Below are positions 39,461-50,522 of a DNA stretch of 64,000 nt, in pieces. The stretch covers positions 30,425 through 94,424 of the forward strand of contig JAJZTA010000009.1 of assembly GCA_021849295.1 (NCBI GenBank). Direction: 5' to 3'. The notes beneath the pieces are model-generated. The model made no database searches. It was given only the letters and a program-made list of their open reading frames with translations, and was not told the origin of the DNA. The stretch is from Pseudomonadota bacterium (GTDB lineage: Bacteria; Pseudomonadota; Alphaproteobacteria; Micavibrionales; UBA2020). A program made the translations under genes and the position numbers. Numbering within the stretch: position 1 is the stretch's first letter; every line of letters begins with the position of its first letter.

Positions 39461-42045
39461 TCCATTTGTTAAAGCATAAAATCCTGCCGCTGATCTACGC
39501 GCGCCGCGACATGCGCGCGGGGCTGAAGGGGTTCTATATCTTCCTCGCCTGTCTCGTGCTCGGCGTGGGCGCGATCGCGGGGGTCCAGTCTTTGTCGCGC
39601 GGGCTGGTGCAAAGCCTGCACCACGACGGGCGCTTTATCCTCGGCGGCGACATCGCCTACCGCACCGTTTACACGCCCGCGCCGGAAAAACAGCTGCGCT
39701 ATCTCAACGACCACGTCGGGCCGATGACGACGGTGATCGAAACCCGCGCCATGGCAAGAACGACCGACGGCAAAAACTCCACCCTGGTCGCGCTCAAGGC
39801 CGTCGGCGTCTTTTATCCGCTCTACGGGAAGCTGACCATCGTCGATGAAAAGGGCGACCCGGTAAAAACGAAATCCATGCAGGACCTCATCCTGCAAAAG
39901 GTCGTGAACGGCAAGCAGGACGGCCAATGGGGCGCGCTGGTGGAGAAGGAGGTCCTGACGCGGCTGCATATCCGTCTCGGCGACCGGATCGCCATCGGCC
40001 AGCAGCGGTTTCGCGTCAACGGCATCATCGCCCGCGCGCCGGACCGGGCGGGGGATTTCCATCTTGCGCTGGGGCCCGGCATCATCATCGCGAAGGCGGC
40101 GTTTCCCTCCACCGGCCTCGATACGCTCGGCAGCCAGGTCTATTACGATTACAAAGTCATCGTGCCCAACATCCATACTTTCGACGACCTGCGCAGTGTC
40201 GAGCGGCGCATCGCGGAGAAATTCCCCGACGCCATGTGGCGGCAGCGCGACTTTCTCACCGCCGCGCCGCGGCTCAAGCATCTCGTCGATCTGCTGACGC
40301 TGTTTCTGACGCTGATCGGCCTCTCCACGCTGCTGGTCGGCGGCGTCGGCATCTCGAACGCGGTCAGGAGCTTTCTCGAAACCAAGCTGCCCAACATCGC
40401 GACGATGAAATGCCTCGGCGCGAGCGAGACGTTCGTTTTTCGCGTCTACATGCTGCAGGTCTTTTTTCTGGCGACGGCGGGCATTGCGCTGGGGCTGGCC
40501 GCGGGCGTCTTTGTTTCCAAGCTTGCGGGCGCTTTTCTGACCGCCAGGCTCAACCTCACCGATCAGGTGCATGTCTATCCCGCCGCGCTGGCGCTGGCCG
40601 CGGCGTTCGGTTATCTCGTCACCTTCTGCTTTTCGCTGTGGCCGGTCGGGCGCGCAGTGCGCGTCGCGCCGACCGACCTGTTCCGCGACATGATCGCGCC
40701 GCAGGAGAAGAACCCGTCCCTCAATGTCATTCTGCTGACGATCATTTTCGCCCAGTCGCTGGCGCTGCTCGCCATCGTCACCTCGTCCGATCCGCGTCTG
40801 GTGGTGTGGTTCGTCGCGGGCGCGGGCGGCGTGTTCGCGATCTTCTACGGCTATGCCGCGCTGATGAAGGCGCTTGCGAAGCGCATCCGCCTTGCCGCCG
40901 TGCCGGAGCTGCGCATGGCGCTCGCCAATCTGCACCGTCCCGGCAATATTTCCAGCAGCGTGATTTTGTCGCTGGGACTGGGGCTGACGGTGCTGGTGGC
41001 GGTGGCGCTGGTGCGGTTCAATTTCATCCGCCTGATCACCGACGACATTTCCGCCGCCGCGCCGACGTTCTTCTTCCTCGACGTGCAGCAGGACCAGCGG
41101 GCGGCCTTCGCCAAGCTGATAAACGGCTTCCCGACGACGCATGACCTCAAAATGCTCCCCTCGTTCCGCGGCCGCGTGATCGCCGTCAATGGCCAGGATG
41201 CCGCCAAGGCCTTGAAGGACAAAAACGAAAGCTGGGTCGTCAATTCCGACCGCGGCTTCAGCTACACGGCCACGCTGCCGGCGCACAGCCATATCATCGC
41301 GGGAAAATGGTGGCCGAAGACCTATCACGGCCCGCCGGTCATCTCGATCTCCACGGAAGTCGCCAAGGCCTTCGACATCGGCGTCGGCGCGCATATCACC
41401 GTCAATATCTTCGGGCAGAGCATCACCGCGAAGGTCGCCAACGTGCGTAAAGTGGACTGGGCGAGCTTCACCATGAACTTCGCCATCACCTTCGCCCCCG
41501 GCGTGCTGGAAAAGGCGCCCGCGACCTATCTTTCCACCGTGATCGTCGACAAATCACGCGCCGACGCCCTGCAACGGAAAATCGCCGATGCCTTCCCCAA
41601 CGTCACTTCGGTCAAGGTCGGCGACGCGTTGGCCGAGGCGCGGGTCTTCATCCGCGCCGTGGCGCAGGCGGTCAGCATCAGCGCCGCCGTGACGCTGCTG
41701 GCCGGCACGCTGGTGCTGGCGGGCGGGATCGCCGCCGCGCGCCGCCGCCACCTCTATGACGCGGTGATTTTGAAAGTCCTTGGTGCGACGCGCAGGCGGA
41801 TTTTGGAAACCTTCCTGCTCGAATACGGCCTGCTCGGCGTTTTGACGGTCGTCATCGCCTGCTATCTGGGCACGTTTTCCGCCTGGGCCATGCAGACCTA
41901 CGTTATGAATCTGCCGTGGAAATTCGACGCGGCGGCGCTGGCGGGCGTGACGATTTTGTGCCTGTCCATCACATTAATTGCAGGTTTTTTAGGCACTTGG
42001 CGGGCTTTGCGGCAAAAACCGGCGCCCTACCTCAGGAACCTGTAA
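39415..42045 (+). CDS. FtsX-like ABC transporter permease (YbbP-like)
   Basis: large permease with FtsX-like domains (NAVRSFLETKLPNIATMKCLGASE; ARRRHLYDAVILKVLGATRRRIL); exact start uncertain. Confidence 0.9.
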   Translation: MRHACAHHRWQGAALIHLLKHKILPLIYARRDMRAGLKGFYIFLACLVLGVGAIAGVQSLSRGLVQSLHHDGRFILGGDIAYRTVYTPAPEKQLRYLNDHVGPMTTVIETRAMARTTDGKNSTLVALKAVGVFYPLYGKLTIVDEKGDPVKTKSMQDLILQKVVNGKQDGQWGALVEKEVLTRLHIRLGDRIAIGQQRFRVNGIIARAPDRAGDFHLALGPGIIIAKAAFPSTGLDTLGSQVYYDYKVIVPNIHTFDDLRSVERRIAEKFPDAMWRQRDFLTAAPRLKHLVDLLTLFLTLIGLSTLLVGGVGISNAVRSFLETKLPNIATMKCLGASETFVFRVYMLQVFFLATAGIALGLAAGVFVSKLAGAFLTARLNLTDQVHVYPAALALAAAFGYLVTFCFSLWPVGRAVRVAPTDLFRDMIAPQEKNPSLNVILLTIIFAQSLALLAIVTSSDPRLVVWFVAGAGGVFAIFYGYAALMKALAKRIRLAAVPELRMALANLHRPGNISSSVILSLGLGLTVLVAVALVRFNFIRLITDDISAAAPTFFFLDVQQDQRAAFAKLINGFPTTHDLKMLPSFRGRVIAVNGQDAAKALKDKNESWVVNSDRGFSYTATLPAHSHIIAGKWWPKTYHGPPVISISTEVAKAFDIGVGAHITVNIFGQSITAKVANVRKVDWASFTMNFAITFAPGVLEKAPATYLSTVIVDKSRADALQRKIADAFPNVTSVKVGDALAEARVFIRAVAQAVSISAAVTLLAGTLVLAGGIAAARRRHLYDAVILKVLGATRRRILETFLLEYGLLGVLTVVIACYLGTFSAWAMQTYVMNLPWKFDAAALAGVTILCLSITLIAGFLGTWRALRQKPAPYLRNL

Positions 42046-42167
42046 GGTTGAGCCGATAAAATTTAAAAAAATCCCCTATACAAATTTTGAAATGCATAGA
42101 GTATAGGCGTATAATTAAAAGAGTAGAGACTTTGACTAAATAGAACGTCCAAGAAAGGAAACATACG

Positions 42168-42887
42168 ATGTCCGATCCGTACAACAATCCGTCCTCCCGC
42201 GGCGCTTACGCGGGGCAGGTGATCGACGCGGGGCTGCAGTCCTACATGCGCAGCGTCTACCACACGATGGGCCTCGGCCTCGTTCTGACGGGGTTTTCCG
42301 CTTACGCCGTCGCCAACGTGCCGGCGCTGCTCCACCTGTTTTTCGGCAATATGTTCGTCGGCATGGCGGTGTCGTTCGCGCCGCTGCTGTTTTTGTTCGT
42401 CGTCTTCACGCCGGCCCGCATACAGAGCATGCCGGTCGAGAAGCTGATGACGATGTTCTCGATCTTCTCCATATTGATGGGCATATCGCTGGCGTCGATC
42501 TTCCTCAGCTATTCCGGCGCGAGCATCGCCCGCGTGTTCTTCATCACCGCCGCGACCTTCGGCGCCACCAGCCTCTACGGCTACACGACCAAGCGCGACC
42601 TCACGGCCATGGGCTCCTTCATGGCCATGGGGCTGATCGGCATCATCTTCGCGATGATCGTCAACATGTTCATGCATTCGGCGACGGTGCAGTTCGTCGT
42701 TTCGGTCATCGGCGTGGTCGTCTTCACCGGCCTGATGGCGTGGGAGACGCAAAACCTGAAAGTCACCTACCGCACGGGCGCGACCGAGGCGAACGCCAAA
42801 ATGGCGATCTCGGGCGCAATCAGCCTTTACCTCAACTTCGTCAACCTGTTCGTCCTGTTGTTGCAGTTGACGGGCAACCGCCGCTGA
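42168..42887 (+). CDS. Bax inhibitor-1/YccA family protein
   Basis: seven-TM protein; FITAATFGATSLYGYTTKRDLTAMGSFMAMGLIG, YLNFVNLFVLLLQLTGNRR. Confidence 0.93.
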   Translation: MSDPYNNPSSRGAYAGQVIDAGLQSYMRSVYHTMGLGLVLTGFSAYAVANVPALLHLFFGNMFVGMAVSFAPLLFLFVVFTPARIQSMPVEKLMTMFSIFSILMGISLASIFLSYSGASIARVFFITAATFGATSLYGYTTKRDLTAMGSFMAMGLIGIIFAMIVNMFMHSATVQFVVSVIGVVVFTGLMAWETQNLKVTYRTGATEANAKMAISGAISLYLNFVNLFVLLLQLTGNRR

Positions 42888-42911
42888 GATCCACGGCCGG
42901 CAGAATGTCAA

Positions 42912-42955
42912 AACAGGGTGACGGCCCCGCTGAAAGGCGGGGCCGTCCTGTTTTT
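42912..42955 (+). terminator. intrinsic terminator
   Basis: GACGGCCCCGC-tgaaag-GCGGGGCCGTC perfect 11-bp stem then CTGTTTTT. Confidence 0.9.
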
Positions 42956-43048
42956 GGGCGGCGATAATGAAGATATTTCAATACGTTAGAAAATCCTTGA
43001 AAGATTGATGTTTCCGGATTATGGTCTACTCCTGTTTTTTTAAAAAAC

Positions 43049-43124
43049 GGGCCTGTAGCTCAGCTGGGAGAGCGCCTGCATGGCATGCAGGAGGTCGTCG
43101 GTTCGATCCCGATCAGGTCCACCA
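43049..43124 (+). tRNA. tRNA-Ala(GGC)
   Basis: full cloverleaf: GGGCCTG/CAGGTCC acceptor, CCTGC-ATGGCAT-GCAGG anticodon arm, GGTTCGATCCC T-loop region, encoded CCA. Confidence 0.97.
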
Positions 43125-43316
43125 AACCTTCCACTATCCGGAGACTATTCCCGACAGACGCGCAGAAATGCGCGCTGTTGGCGCATACTTCGTGATAGGC
43201 CGAGGCGCCAAAGTACAGAGACTCCTGGATCTGGGGTGGAATAGCCCGTTTCTCTCCAAACGGTAAAAACAGGTTTGGCGCCTTTTCAAAACCTTACATG
43301 ATTCTTCTTTAGAGGA

Positions 43317-43502
43317 TCAGATATCTTCGACCCTAATTCGAGCCTGCATAGATTTAAGGGCCTCTCCAGTGGCTAAGCGATCTTCGATAAGCGCTTCTTT
43401 GGCCATTTTAATAATTTCGTCTTCCCCAAGATTGGTAATGATGGGGTTTGAGGTTATAACTTTTCCATTTTTAGGATCTATAAAGTCAACGCGATACGGC
43501 AT
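43317..43502 (-). CDS. small hypothetical protein
   Basis: 61-aa ORF MPYRVDFIDPKNGKVITSNPIITNLGEDEIIKMAKEAL. Confidence 0.5.
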   Translation of the reverse strand: MPYRVDFIDPKNGKVITSNPIITNLGEDEIIKMAKEALIEDRLATGEALKSMQARIRVEDI

Positions 43503-43554
43503 GAATGTTTTCCTTCATGCCTATTATATCATAAAGCCAACGCCTACAGCAAAT

Positions 43555-44270
43555 TCAAGCGATTTCAAAAGTCTTTCGAATCATGCCGCCGACAAAGGCG
43601 TCCGACCTTTTGTCGCGCTTAGCTATCTCCCGAATGGTCATACCCTTAAAGTGCTCATCTCGCCATATAAAACCACGAATCAAATCACGTAGGTCGTGGG
43701 GTGGCAGATCAAACATATCCTCAGGCGTTCCTTTTGAAGGCGGCCGTATGACAACCGCACCATGCCAGGACTTCCCAACCATAAACAGAATTTCAAAGGA
43801 ATATATATCGTCAAGTTGTGGAGCCGTTTTCAGTATTAGCTCATGAGCCTCATGTAATACCTTCTTCAGATGGGAGACACTGACTTTAACATTGAGCACA
43901 TCATGCCCTATCACGATTTTGGTTAGGGTTTTAAAAACATGCTCAGTCGGTAGTTTTTCAATACTGGCGGCGAGGCGTTGAAGCACCTCGTGATCCTTCG
44001 CGTGATCTTTGCCCGTGATTTTCGCAAGCATATGTGTATCCGCAAATAATGATCGCAGTTTATCTTCAAGGAGAGTTTCTATTTCCTCTGCCGGGATACG
44101 CAATAGAGCTGATCCCAACTCTTTCCGCTGCTGAATTTTATCTTGGCTGACATAGTACCTATACCGCTGTCCATTCTTGTTGGTGAAAACCGGACTATAG
44201 AGGATGCCGTGTTTATTAAATATAAGGCCCCGCAGAAGATGTTGGTGCTGTGGCTTTTTACTCCCGCGCG
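43555..44270 (-). pseudogene. large serine recombinase, C-terminal part only (catalytic N-terminus missing)
   Basis: zinc-ribbon segment LLRGLIFNKHGILYSPVFTNKNGQRYRYYVSQ, DLRDLIRGFIWRDEHFKGMTIREIAKR; upstream frame runs into unrelated sequence. Confidence 0.8.
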
Positions 44271-44274
44271 GTTC

Positions 44275-44620
44275 TATGGTCGGTTCCGTGAGCGCCGCCG
44301 ACGGTTTCGACATGCTGGCCTTCGGCGGCGACCTTGTGTGCATCGTCGGCCTGCCCGATTTTTCCGCCTGGCCGCCGTTCCGTCTCGCGGCGTCGGTGCA
44401 TGAAATCGCTCTCGGCGCGGCGCACGCCTCGGAGGACGATTATTCCATCCGCGCCCTGGGGCGCATCGGCGACGAAGTCATCGGCATGGTCGCAGACAAG
44501 ACGTTGAATCCGATGGTGGGCGAGATCGCGGAGTTCGCCGCCCTGCCGCAGGCGCTCGGCCGGCTGAAAAGGCGCGAGGTGCCCGCCGGCAAAGTCGTCG
44601 TCCGCGTGCGGCAGAGCTAG
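44275..44620 (+). pseudogene. zinc-type alcohol dehydrogenase/quinone oxidoreductase, C-terminal fragment
   Basis: AADGFDMLAFGGDLVCIVGLPDFS...EIAEFAALPQALGRLKRREVPAGKVVVRV, C-terminal MDR pattern. Confidence 0.65.
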
Positions 44621-45390
44621 TTCCTGAGCCTGTACCCCGTCTTGAAAATCCATGCCGTGATACTCAGGCAGACGATGAAAAACGTGCCGATCACGGCGAG
44701 GCTGATGCCCACGGGCACGTCGGCGTGGCCGTAGAAGCTCCAGCGAAAGCAGCTGATCAGATAGACCACGGGGTTGGCGAGCGAGATCTTCTGCCACAGC
44801 GGCGGCAGCATCTTGATGGAATAGAAACTGCCGCCGAGGAACGACAGGGGCGTGACGACCAGCAGCGGCACCAGCTGCAACTGCTCGAAGTCGTCCGCCC
44901 AGATGCCGATGATGAAGCCGAGCAGGCTGAAGGCCGCGCAGGTGAGCGTCAGGAAGCCGACCATCCACAGCGGGTGCAAAATATGCAGCGGCACGAAGAA
45001 GAACGAGATGAAAAGGATGATCAGCCCCGTGGTGATCGACTTCATCGCCGCCGCACCGACATAGCCGCAGATCACCTCGACGAAGGAGACTGGCGCGGAA
45101 AGGATTTCGTAGATCGTGCCGGTAAAGCGCGGAAAGTAGATCGCGAAGGAGGCGAAGGAAATGCTCTGCGACAAGACCGTCTGCATGATCAGCCCCGGCA
45201 CGATAAAGGCGGCGTAGCTGATCCCGCCGACGTGCGAGATGCGCGTGCCGATGGCGGCGCCGAAGACGATGAAGTACAAAACGGTCGAGAGGACCGGCGA
45301 GACGATGCTCTGCACCAGCGCGCGGCGCGCGCGGGCCATTTCGTAGCGCAGGATGGCGCGGACGGCGCGGATGTTCAAGGTCGCGCTCAC
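44617..45390 (-). CDS. ABC-2 type transporter permease
   Basis: GTG start overlapping upstream [50 protein letters not shown]. Confidence 0.93.
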   Translation of the reverse strand: MSATLNIRAVRAILRYEMARARRALVQSIVSPVLSTVLYFIVFGAAIGTRISHVGGISYAAFIVPGLIMQTVLSQSISFASFAIYFPRFTGTIYEILSAPVSFVEVICGYVGAAAMKSITTGLIILFISFFFVPLHILHPLWMVGFLTLTCAAFSLLGFIIGIWADDFEQLQLVPLLVVTPLSFLGGSFYSIKMLPPLWQKISLANPVVYLISCFRWSFYGHADVPVGISLAVIGTFFIVCLSITAWIFKTGYRLRN

Positions 45391-46325
45391 GACCGCCCCA
45401 CCAGACGGATGAAGATTTCCTCCAATGTGCTCTGGCGCGTGCTGAGGTCGTGATAGGCGATGCCGTCGGCCTTCATTTTCTCGAGCAGGCGCGAGATGCC
45501 CCCCACGCCTTCTCCCGTGTCCCCGCCGCCGGTTTCGTAAGTCAGGGTGATGCGCCGCCCGCTTTCGGAGAGGGTGAGGTCGAAGCCGGAAAGCGCGGGC
45601 GGAATGGCGCTGTGCGCTTCCACCAGATCGATCACCAGCTCCTTCTTGCCGAGTTTTTTCATCAGGGCATCCTTGTCCTCGGTGAGGATGAGGTTGCCGT
45701 GGCTGATCACGCCGACGCGGTCGGCGATCTCCTCCGCTTCCTCGAGGTAGTGGGTGGTGAGGATGATCGTCACGCCGGATTCGCGGAGCAGCCGCACCTG
45801 ATCCCACATCGATTTGCGCAGCTCGACGTCCACGCCCGCGGTCGGCTCGTCAAGGAACAGGACTTGCGGCTCGTGCGCCAGCGCCTTGCAGATCATCACG
45901 CGGCGCTTCATCCCGCCCGAGAGGCGGCGGATCTGCGAGTCTTTTTTGTCCCACAGCGAAAAGCGCTTCAGCAGATCCTCGATCAGCTTCGGGTCGGGCG
46001 CCTTGCCGAACAGGCCGCGGCTGAAGGAGGCCGTGTCCCACGGCGTTTCGAAATGCTCGATGGTCAGCTCCTGCGGCACGAGGCCGATGGCCTTGCGCGC
46101 CGCCTGGTAATCCTGCACGGTATCGTGCCCGCAGACGGTCACGCTGCCGCCGCTGCGCTTGACGATGCCGCAGATGATGCTGATCAGCGTCGTCTTCCCC
46201 GCCCCGTTGGGGCCGAGCAGGGCGAAGATCTCGCCCCGCCGGATGTCGAGGTTGACGTCCTTCAGCGCCGCGAAGCCGCCGGCGTAGGTCTTGCTGAGGC
46301 CTTTGATGGAAATGGCGGGTGTCAT
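45387..46325 (-). CDS. ABC-2 type transporter ATP-binding protein
   Basis: [52 protein letters not shown]. Confidence 0.95.
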   Translation of the reverse strand: MTPAISIKGLSKTYAGGFAALKDVNLDIRRGEIFALLGPNGAGKTTLISIICGIVKRSGGSVTVCGHDTVQDYQAARKAIGLVPQELTIEHFETPWDTASFSRGLFGKAPDPKLIEDLLKRFSLWDKKDSQIRRLSGGMKRRVMICKALAHEPQVLFLDEPTAGVDVELRKSMWDQVRLLRESGVTIILTTHYLEEAEEIADRVGVISHGNLILTEDKDALMKKLGKKELVIDLVEAHSAIPPALSGFDLTLSESGRRITLTYETGGGDTGEGVGGISRLLEKMKADGIAYHDLSTRQSTLEEIFIRLVGRS

Positions 46326-46373
46326 GGCTCAAGTATATGTCTTCAGCCCCGAAAGTACAGGCTCGAAAAGCAT

Positions 46374-46413
46374 AAAAAAGCACGCGTCCCCTTAGGAGAA
46401 ACGCGTGCTTTTT
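46374..46413. terminator. bidirectional intrinsic terminator
   Basis: AAAAAGCACGCGT ... ACGCGTGCTTTTT 13-bp stem. Confidence 0.88.
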
Positions 46414-46429
46414 GAAACGTCGGCTAAAA

Positions 46430-47128
46430 TCAGCTGCGGACAAGGCGGACGGAAAGGTATGCGCCTTTGCCGACTGCGCCGCCCGTGCCGTCCTTCAGGC
46501 ACTTGGACTGCGCGCAGGTGCCGAAGTTGCTGCTGGTCGCGGACCAGTGTTCGTGGTGCCATTTTTCGGTATTGAGGTTGGGGATCTTGGCGCGGTTGTT
46601 GAACATCTGCTGGAGTTCGCGCTCCGTCGGCAGACGCACGCCGTCCTGACCCTTGCAACGCAGGCCGTAGGCGTATTTCTGGGCTTTGCGCCAGCTCATC
46701 GTGCCCGAATCTTCCGGCGCGACGTAGAGCGGCTTGCCGGTTTCGACCGAGGCGCCGATGCAGACCCAGTTTTCAAGGCTTTCGTTGCCGCCGGCCAGCG
46801 GCAGGTTGATGACCTTGCTGTCCTTGGCGGTGATGATCAGGTGGCCGTCCTTGGCCTGTTCGATGCGCACGCCGTTCAGAACCGCGCCGTTGAAGTTCTT
46901 GGCGAGGTTGAAGCTGGCGGCGTCCTGCTGCGCGGGCGCCAGGGAGGAGAAGGCGGCGACGGGATCGGCCGCCTTCACTTCGACGCCGAAATTCGTGTAG
47001 GCGGTGACGGTTTTGCCGTCGGCGCTGACTTCGACCTTGTTTTTGCCGAGGGTCAGGACGCTCGCGTCCTTGCCGACGGTGAGAAGGACCTCGTTTTGTT
47101 GTGCTGCTTTCGCTTTTCTGGCTGCCAT
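46430..47128 (-). CDS. DUF1566-like domain protein
   Basis: C-term VRLPTERELQQMFNNRAKIPNLNTEKWHHEHWSATSS...YLSVRLVRS. Confidence 0.65.
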   Translation of the reverse strand: MAARKAKAAQQNEVLLTVGKDASVLTLGKNKVEVSADGKTVTAYTNFGVEVKAADPVAAFSSLAPAQQDAASFNLAKNFNGAVLNGVRIEQAKDGHLIITAKDSKVINLPLAGGNESLENWVCIGASVETGKPLYVAPEDSGTMSWRKAQKYAYGLRCKGQDGVRLPTERELQQMFNNRAKIPNLNTEKWHHEHWSATSSNFGTCAQSKCLKDGTGGAVGKGAYLSVRLVRS

Positions 47129-47439
47129 GATGAGTGCTCCTTGGGGGGGGGTAAAATTGCGGTTCGTTTTTCGATATCTATGTTAAATATTTTTGTTTCG
47201 CGGTTACCGTAATCAATTTATATAATTTCGTCAAGCGAAAGATCCGTTTTTTTTCCGGAGGGTTTCTGCAGGGGGCAAACGATGTGAAAAATCGGGATTA
47301 GTGGGAATAACGGACCGGATTTACACAAACCTGTTATATTTTTCTATATAAAATCAACAGATTAAATATTCCATTTGATATTATGTATATAATATAGTAG
47401 GTTACTTGCAATAAAGACCCAAACGCCCCGTGTGATTTT

Positions 47440-47757
47440 ATGACCAAAGCAGAAAAAGCAATGCGCGACTCCCTGACCGGCGTGCAAGCCGTGTTCGAAC
47501 CGGGGCTCCTGCGCGCCAAATGCGACGAAATGGCGCGGCTGCAGGCAGCGGGCGCGACGCGGCTTTGCGAAGGCGGCGTCCACTGGAGCGTCATGCTCAC
47601 CGACTACGACAAGCTTTTGCAGGGAGACGCCCAATCGCTGGACGACGCGTTCAGCGACATGGCGCGTTGCCTCGATTTGCTGGCAGACGATCATGGCGAG
47701 GACACGCCGGTCACGTGCGCCGTCGCGCCGCTGGAGAAAGAGGGAGACGGAAAATGA
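47440..47757 (+). CDS. hypothetical protein, first gene of two-gene operon
   Basis: 105-aa ORF; TGA overlaps ATG of next gene (ATGA). Confidence 0.65.
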   Translation: MTKAEKAMRDSLTGVQAVFEPGLLRAKCDEMARLQAAGATRLCEGGVHWSVMLTDYDKLLQGDAQSLDDAFSDMARCLDLLADDHGEDTPVTCAVAPLEKEGDGK

Positions 47758-48848
47758 CCGCAGGCAAGCAGGCCGCCTACACGGCGGTATCGCAGGAGAC
47801 TGTGCAAGAGATGCACCAGAAATTTCAAAAAGGGCTGGAGGCGAAGGCGCGCAAGGCGCTGCCGCAAGACGCCGTCGATCCGGAAGGGCTTGTCGACTCG
47901 CTGAAAGCGCTGCTGATAGAGGCGACGCGCAAGGGCATGACGTTCAAGGCGGAGGAACTGTCCGAACTCGCGGCGCAAGGCGTCGAGGCCGTCGACCTGA
48001 AGCGGGAGAAAGTCGAGGCCAGCCTGCATGTCCGCGACCCCAAATGGAGCCGCTACCGCTCGCCGCGCCTGTCCGCGCGGCAGGAACGGCAGATCGCCGA
48101 AGCCGCGGCGGAGCGGCATGACGACGCGCTGGTCGAGCGGGTTTTCGCCGGAAAAGACAGGATTTACCTGCACCTCAACGGAGCGACGGACGTGACCGAG
48201 ACGCAGAAGAACATCGCCTCCTGGCTTGAAACCAAGGGCTACAGCATCACCGACTACAACAAGGGCTATGCCACCGACGCCGCCGGAAAGCAGCAGTTCA
48301 AGATCGGCAAGCTTCTGAAGGACGAAGAGGCGCTTTACAAGTCCTTCACCGAAGATTCCAGCCGCGGCCTCGACAATCTGTTGGTCGTTCTCTCGCGCAA
48401 CCCGATGGACATCGCGCGCATGTCGACGGGACACCCTTGGGCGTCCTGCATGGGCTCGGGCGGCATCAACTGGCGCTTCGTGCCGCGCGACGTCAAAAAA
48501 GGCTCGATGATCGCCTATCTCGTCTCGGAAAAAGATCCCGACATCGTCAGCCCGCTGGCGCGCATCCTCATCAAGCCGTTCAGCGAGGAGAAGTCCGGTC
48601 TCGCCGGCATCGCCGAGCGCTTTTTCGGCGGCGTGAAGGCTGAGCGGAAAGCGAAACCGAGGCAGATCTTCGTGAGCTACGCGTCGTTCGGCCTGCACAA
48701 TCAGGCCTTCAAGACGGCGGTGAACGACTTTCTCGAGGCGAATTTCAACCGCGGCATCACAGGCGAGTTCTGGCTCGTCTCCGGCCTCTACCGCGATCTC
48801 AAAAAACGCCATGTCGTGAAAAGAGCGTCTGTTCCGGTCCTGCTTTAA
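47754..48848 (+). CDS. conserved-looking protein of unknown function
   Basis: [24 protein letters not shown]...; [54 protein letters not shown] block. Confidence 0.75.
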   Translation: MTAGKQAAYTAVSQETVQEMHQKFQKGLEAKARKALPQDAVDPEGLVDSLKALLIEATRKGMTFKAEELSELAAQGVEAVDLKREKVEASLHVRDPKWSRYRSPRLSARQERQIAEAAAERHDDALVERVFAGKDRIYLHLNGATDVTETQKNIASWLETKGYSITDYNKGYATDAAGKQQFKIGKLLKDEEALYKSFTEDSSRGLDNLLVVLSRNPMDIARMSTGHPWASCMGSGGINWRFVPRDVKKGSMIAYLVSEKDPDIVSPLARILIKPFSEEKSGLAGIAERFFGGVKAERKAKPRQIFVSYASFGLHNQAFKTAVNDFLEANFNRGITGEFWLVSGLYRDLKKRHVVKRASVPVLL

Positions 48849-50515
48849 AAGAGGCCGGTCACCTTGCCGTCCTTGAGGCCGATCTGCTCGGCGGCAGGGG
48901 ATTTGGGCAGCCCCGGCATGGTCATGATGTCGCCGCAGATGACGACGATAAATTCCGCCCCTGCCGCCAGCCGCACCTCGCGAATGTCGATCACATGCCC
49001 CTCCGGCGCGCCGCGCAAGCTCGCGTCGGTCGAAAAGGAATACTGCGTCTTGGCGATGCAGACGGGGTAACGCCCGTAGCCGCTCTCCTGCAGCTTCTCG
49101 ATCTGCTTTTGCACCTTGGCCGGCGCGGCGATGTCTTTGGCGCGGTAGATCTTGTGCGCTACGGCGCGGATTTTGTCCCACAGGGGCGCGTCGTCTTCAT
49201 AAGTGAAAGAGAATGCGGATTTTTCCGCGCACAGCGCGACTACGGCTTCGGCGAGGTCTTTTGCGCCCTTGCCGCCGTCCGCCCAGTGTTTCGCCGTCAC
49301 GGCCCTGACGCCGAGCTTGGCCATGCGCGCGACAACCAGTTTTATTTCCGCGTCCGTGTCGGCGGTGAAATGGTTGATGGCGACGACGCAGGGCAGTCCG
49401 AAAACGTTTTTGATATTGTCGACGTGCCGCTCGAGGTTGACCATGCCGCATTCCAATGCGCCGAGATCTTCCTGCGTGAGCGATTTCAAATCCGCCCCGC
49501 CGTGATATTTCAGCGCGCGCACGGTGGCGACGACCACGACCGCGTCGGGCCTGAGTCCGCTTTTGCGGCATTTGATGTCGACGAATTTTTCCGCGCCGAG
49601 ATCCGCGCCGAAACCGGCCTCCGTCACCACATAGTCGGCAAGCTTCAGCGCGGCTCTGGTGGCGATCACGCTGTTGCAGCCGTGGGCGATGTTGGCGAAG
49701 GGGCCGCCGTGGACGAAGGCGGGGGTGTTTTCCAGCGTTTGCACGAGGTTGGGCGCGAGCGCGTTGCGTAAGAGAACCGTCATCGCCCCCGCCGCGCCGA
49801 GGTCGCTGGCGGTGACCGGCTTTTGCGCGCGGGTATAGCCGACGACGATGTTGCCGAGGCGCTTTTGCAGATCCTCCAGCGAGGCGGCGAGGCAGAAGAT
49901 CGCCATGACCTCCGAGGCGACGGCGATGTCGAAGCCGTCCTGCCGCGGGAATCCGTTGGCGGTGCCGCCGAGGCCGACGGTGATGTCGCGCAAGCTGCGG
50001 TCGTTCATGTCCATGGCGCGCTTCCATGTGACGCGGCGCACGTCGATGTCGAGCGCGTTGCCGTGGTGGATGTGGTTGTCGATCAGCGCGGCGAGAAGGT
50101 TGTTGGCGAGCGCGATCGCCGCCATGTCGCCGGTGAAGTGGAGGTTGATGTCTTCCATGGGGACGATCTGCGCGTGCCCGCCGCCTGCAGCGCCGCCCTT
50201 GAGGCCGAACACGGGGCCGAGCGACGGTTCGCGCAAACAGACCATGGATTTTTTGCCGATGTGCCGCAGCGCGTCGCCGAGACCGACGGTGGTGGTGGTC
50301 TTGCCTTCGCCCGGCGGCGTCGGGCTGACCGCGGTGACGAGGACCAGCTTGCCGTCCGGCCTGTCTTTCAGATGCGCGATATAGTCGAGCGAGAGCTTGG
50401 CCTTGGTGCGTCCGTAAGGCTCGAGATGCTCCTCGGCGATGCCGAGTTTTTCCTCCGCCAGCGCCAGGATGCGCTGCATGCGGGCTTGCTGGGCGATTTC
50501 GATGTCGGAGGGCAT
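48845..50515 (-). CDS. fhs: formate--tetrahydrofolate ligase
   Basis: [54 protein letters not shown]. Confidence 0.97.
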   Translation of the reverse strand: MPSDIEIAQQARMQRILALAEEKLGIAEEHLEPYGRTKAKLSLDYIAHLKDRPDGKLVLVTAVSPTPPGEGKTTTTVGLGDALRHIGKKSMVCLREPSLGPVFGLKGGAAGGGHAQIVPMEDINLHFTGDMAAIALANNLLAALIDNHIHHGNALDIDVRRVTWKRAMDMNDRSLRDITVGLGGTANGFPRQDGFDIAVASEVMAIFCLAASLEDLQKRLGNIVVGYTRAQKPVTASDLGAAGAMTVLLRNALAPNLVQTLENTPAFVHGGPFANIAHGCNSVIATRAALKLADYVVTEAGFGADLGAEKFVDIKCRKSGLRPDAVVVVATVRALKYHGGADLKSLTQEDLGALECGMVNLERHVDNIKNVFGLPCVVAINHFTADTDAEIKLVVARMAKLGVRAVTAKHWADGGKGAKDLAEAVVALCAEKSAFSFTYEDDAPLWDKIRAVAHKIYRAKDIAAPAKVQKQIEKLQESGYGRYPVCIAKTQYSFSTDASLRGAPEGHVIDIREVRLAAGAEFIVVICGDIMTMPGLPKSPAAEQIGLKDGKVTGLF

Positions 50516-50522
50516 GACGTTG

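Noticed and set aside
39469-41394. 641-aa minus-strand ORF opposite the ABC permease
   Set aside because: Antisense shadow ORF.
43021-43266. 81-aa ORF over tRNA-Ala
   Set aside because: CSSAGRAPAWHAGGRRFDPDQVH is the usual translation artefact of a tRNA gene.
46430-47128. Diversity-generating retroelement target (C-type-lectin-like C-terminus)
   Set aside because: No reverse transcriptase, template repeat or variable-region duplicate seen in the window.
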